NCBI GenBank assembly: GCA_017515925.1
Contig: JAFWEB010000053.1
Location: 1 to 5,051 of the forward strand
Reading direction: 5' to 3'
DNA from: Candidatus Saccharimonadota bacterium
GTDB lineage: Bacteria; Patescibacteriota; Saccharimonadia; Saccharimonadales; Saccharimonadaceae
DNA length: 5,051 bases
In this document: piece after piece, positions 4,862 to 5,051 of the stretch
Numbering within the stretch: the stretch's first letter is position 1
Layout of the letters: every line of letters starts with the position of its first letter
The notes under the pieces: model-generated
Told to the model about the DNA's origin: nothing
Databases searched by the model: none
Seen by the model: the letters and a program-made list of their open reading frames with translations, nothing else
Made by a program: the position numbers and the translations under genes

Positions 4862-5051
4862 ATGTATATTATTAAACAATGGAGAATCGCAGTGCTAATG
4901 TTATTTTCTTTAGCATTTGTTATTTTCTTTACAACGTCAAACACATTCGCGGAAGAATCTGCAGGCAAGGACGTACTCCACGCAGTAACAATGACCTACG
5001 ATCAAGACGTAGTAGATATTTATAACAACGTTTATGTTGTTTCCATCGACG
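4862..5051 (+). CDS. Exported protein with Sec signal peptide, 3' end beyond the window
   Basis: An open frame of 63 codons reaches the right edge. The N-terminus MYIIKQWR is basic, followed by a hydrophobic core at 9-24 and T-S-N-T-F-A before E-E-S, a clear Sec signal peptide probably cut after A30. The mature part seen (E-E-S-A-G-K-D-V-L-H ... Y-D-Q-D-V-V-D-I-Y) is polar and shows no recognised domain in the 33 residues available. The start is supported by AGGAGG at 4852-4857, 4 nt before the ATG, and an extended -10 at 4816-4824. It may be another surface or secreted protein, sharing the decamer motif with the IPNTG protein. The function cannot be assigned from this fragment. Confidence 0.82.
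   Translation, partial: MYIIKQWRIAVLMLFSLAFVIFFTTSNTFAEESAGKDVLHAVTMTYDQDVVDIYNNVYVVSID

Noticed and set aside
1..5051. CRISPR array, tRNA/rRNA, insertion sequence, toxin-antitoxin or defence island
   Set aside because: No regularly spaced repeats, cloverleaf-like segments, transposase motifs or paired small genes were seen; the lone GIY-YIG protein is insufficient to claim a defence system.

Overview
The window is a gene-dense, AT-rich bacterial segment with seven protein genes, two of them cut by the window edges. No RNA gene, insertion sequence, CRISPR array or convincing intrinsic terminator was seen. The standard code fits all genes. Intergenic gaps are short, and several promoters are near-perfect TATAAT boxes, mostly with an upstream TGn (extended -10). 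Two genes have that box exactly 6 nt before an ATG and no Shine-Dalgarno, which implies leaderless mRNAs. A secreted protein ends in an IPNTG-type sorting signal, so the cell is probably Gram-positive-like (monoderm). A small-genome lineage such as Candidatus Saccharibacteria (Patescibacteria/CPR) fits these traits, with an AT-rich Firmicute as the alternative. The taxonomic call is inference.

Layout, left to right. (1) 1-372, minus: 5' part of a GIY-YIG nuclease of the T5orf172 type, running off the left edge. (2) 373-417: a 45-bp divergent promoter region with closely packed back-to-back -10 boxes. (3) 418-1146 and 1143-1763, plus: a DUF998-like membrane protein and a metallo-beta-lactamase-fold hydrolase, overlapping by ATGA, so a two-gene operon. 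(4) 1781-2905, minus: a cation diffusion facilitator (CDF) transporter whose metal-site residues (N/D and D/D) resemble manganese exporters. It converges on the hydrolase with only 17 bp between them. (5) 2953-4194, minus: a secreted, modular, probably sortase-anchored surface protein. (6) 4296-4694, minus: a small four-helix membrane protein. (7) 4862 to the right edge, plus: the start of another exported protein.

The right third (4195-4861) is the most regulation-rich part. The decamer AGCATAAGYG occurs once at the promoter of each of the last three genes, and the two copies between the divergent genes are inverted. This suggests a small shared regulon of envelope or surface genes, but it remains a hypothesis. 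I found no clear evidence for a defence system, mobile element or other wholly new system; the best leads are the leaderless promoters, the decamer motif and the anchored surface protein.
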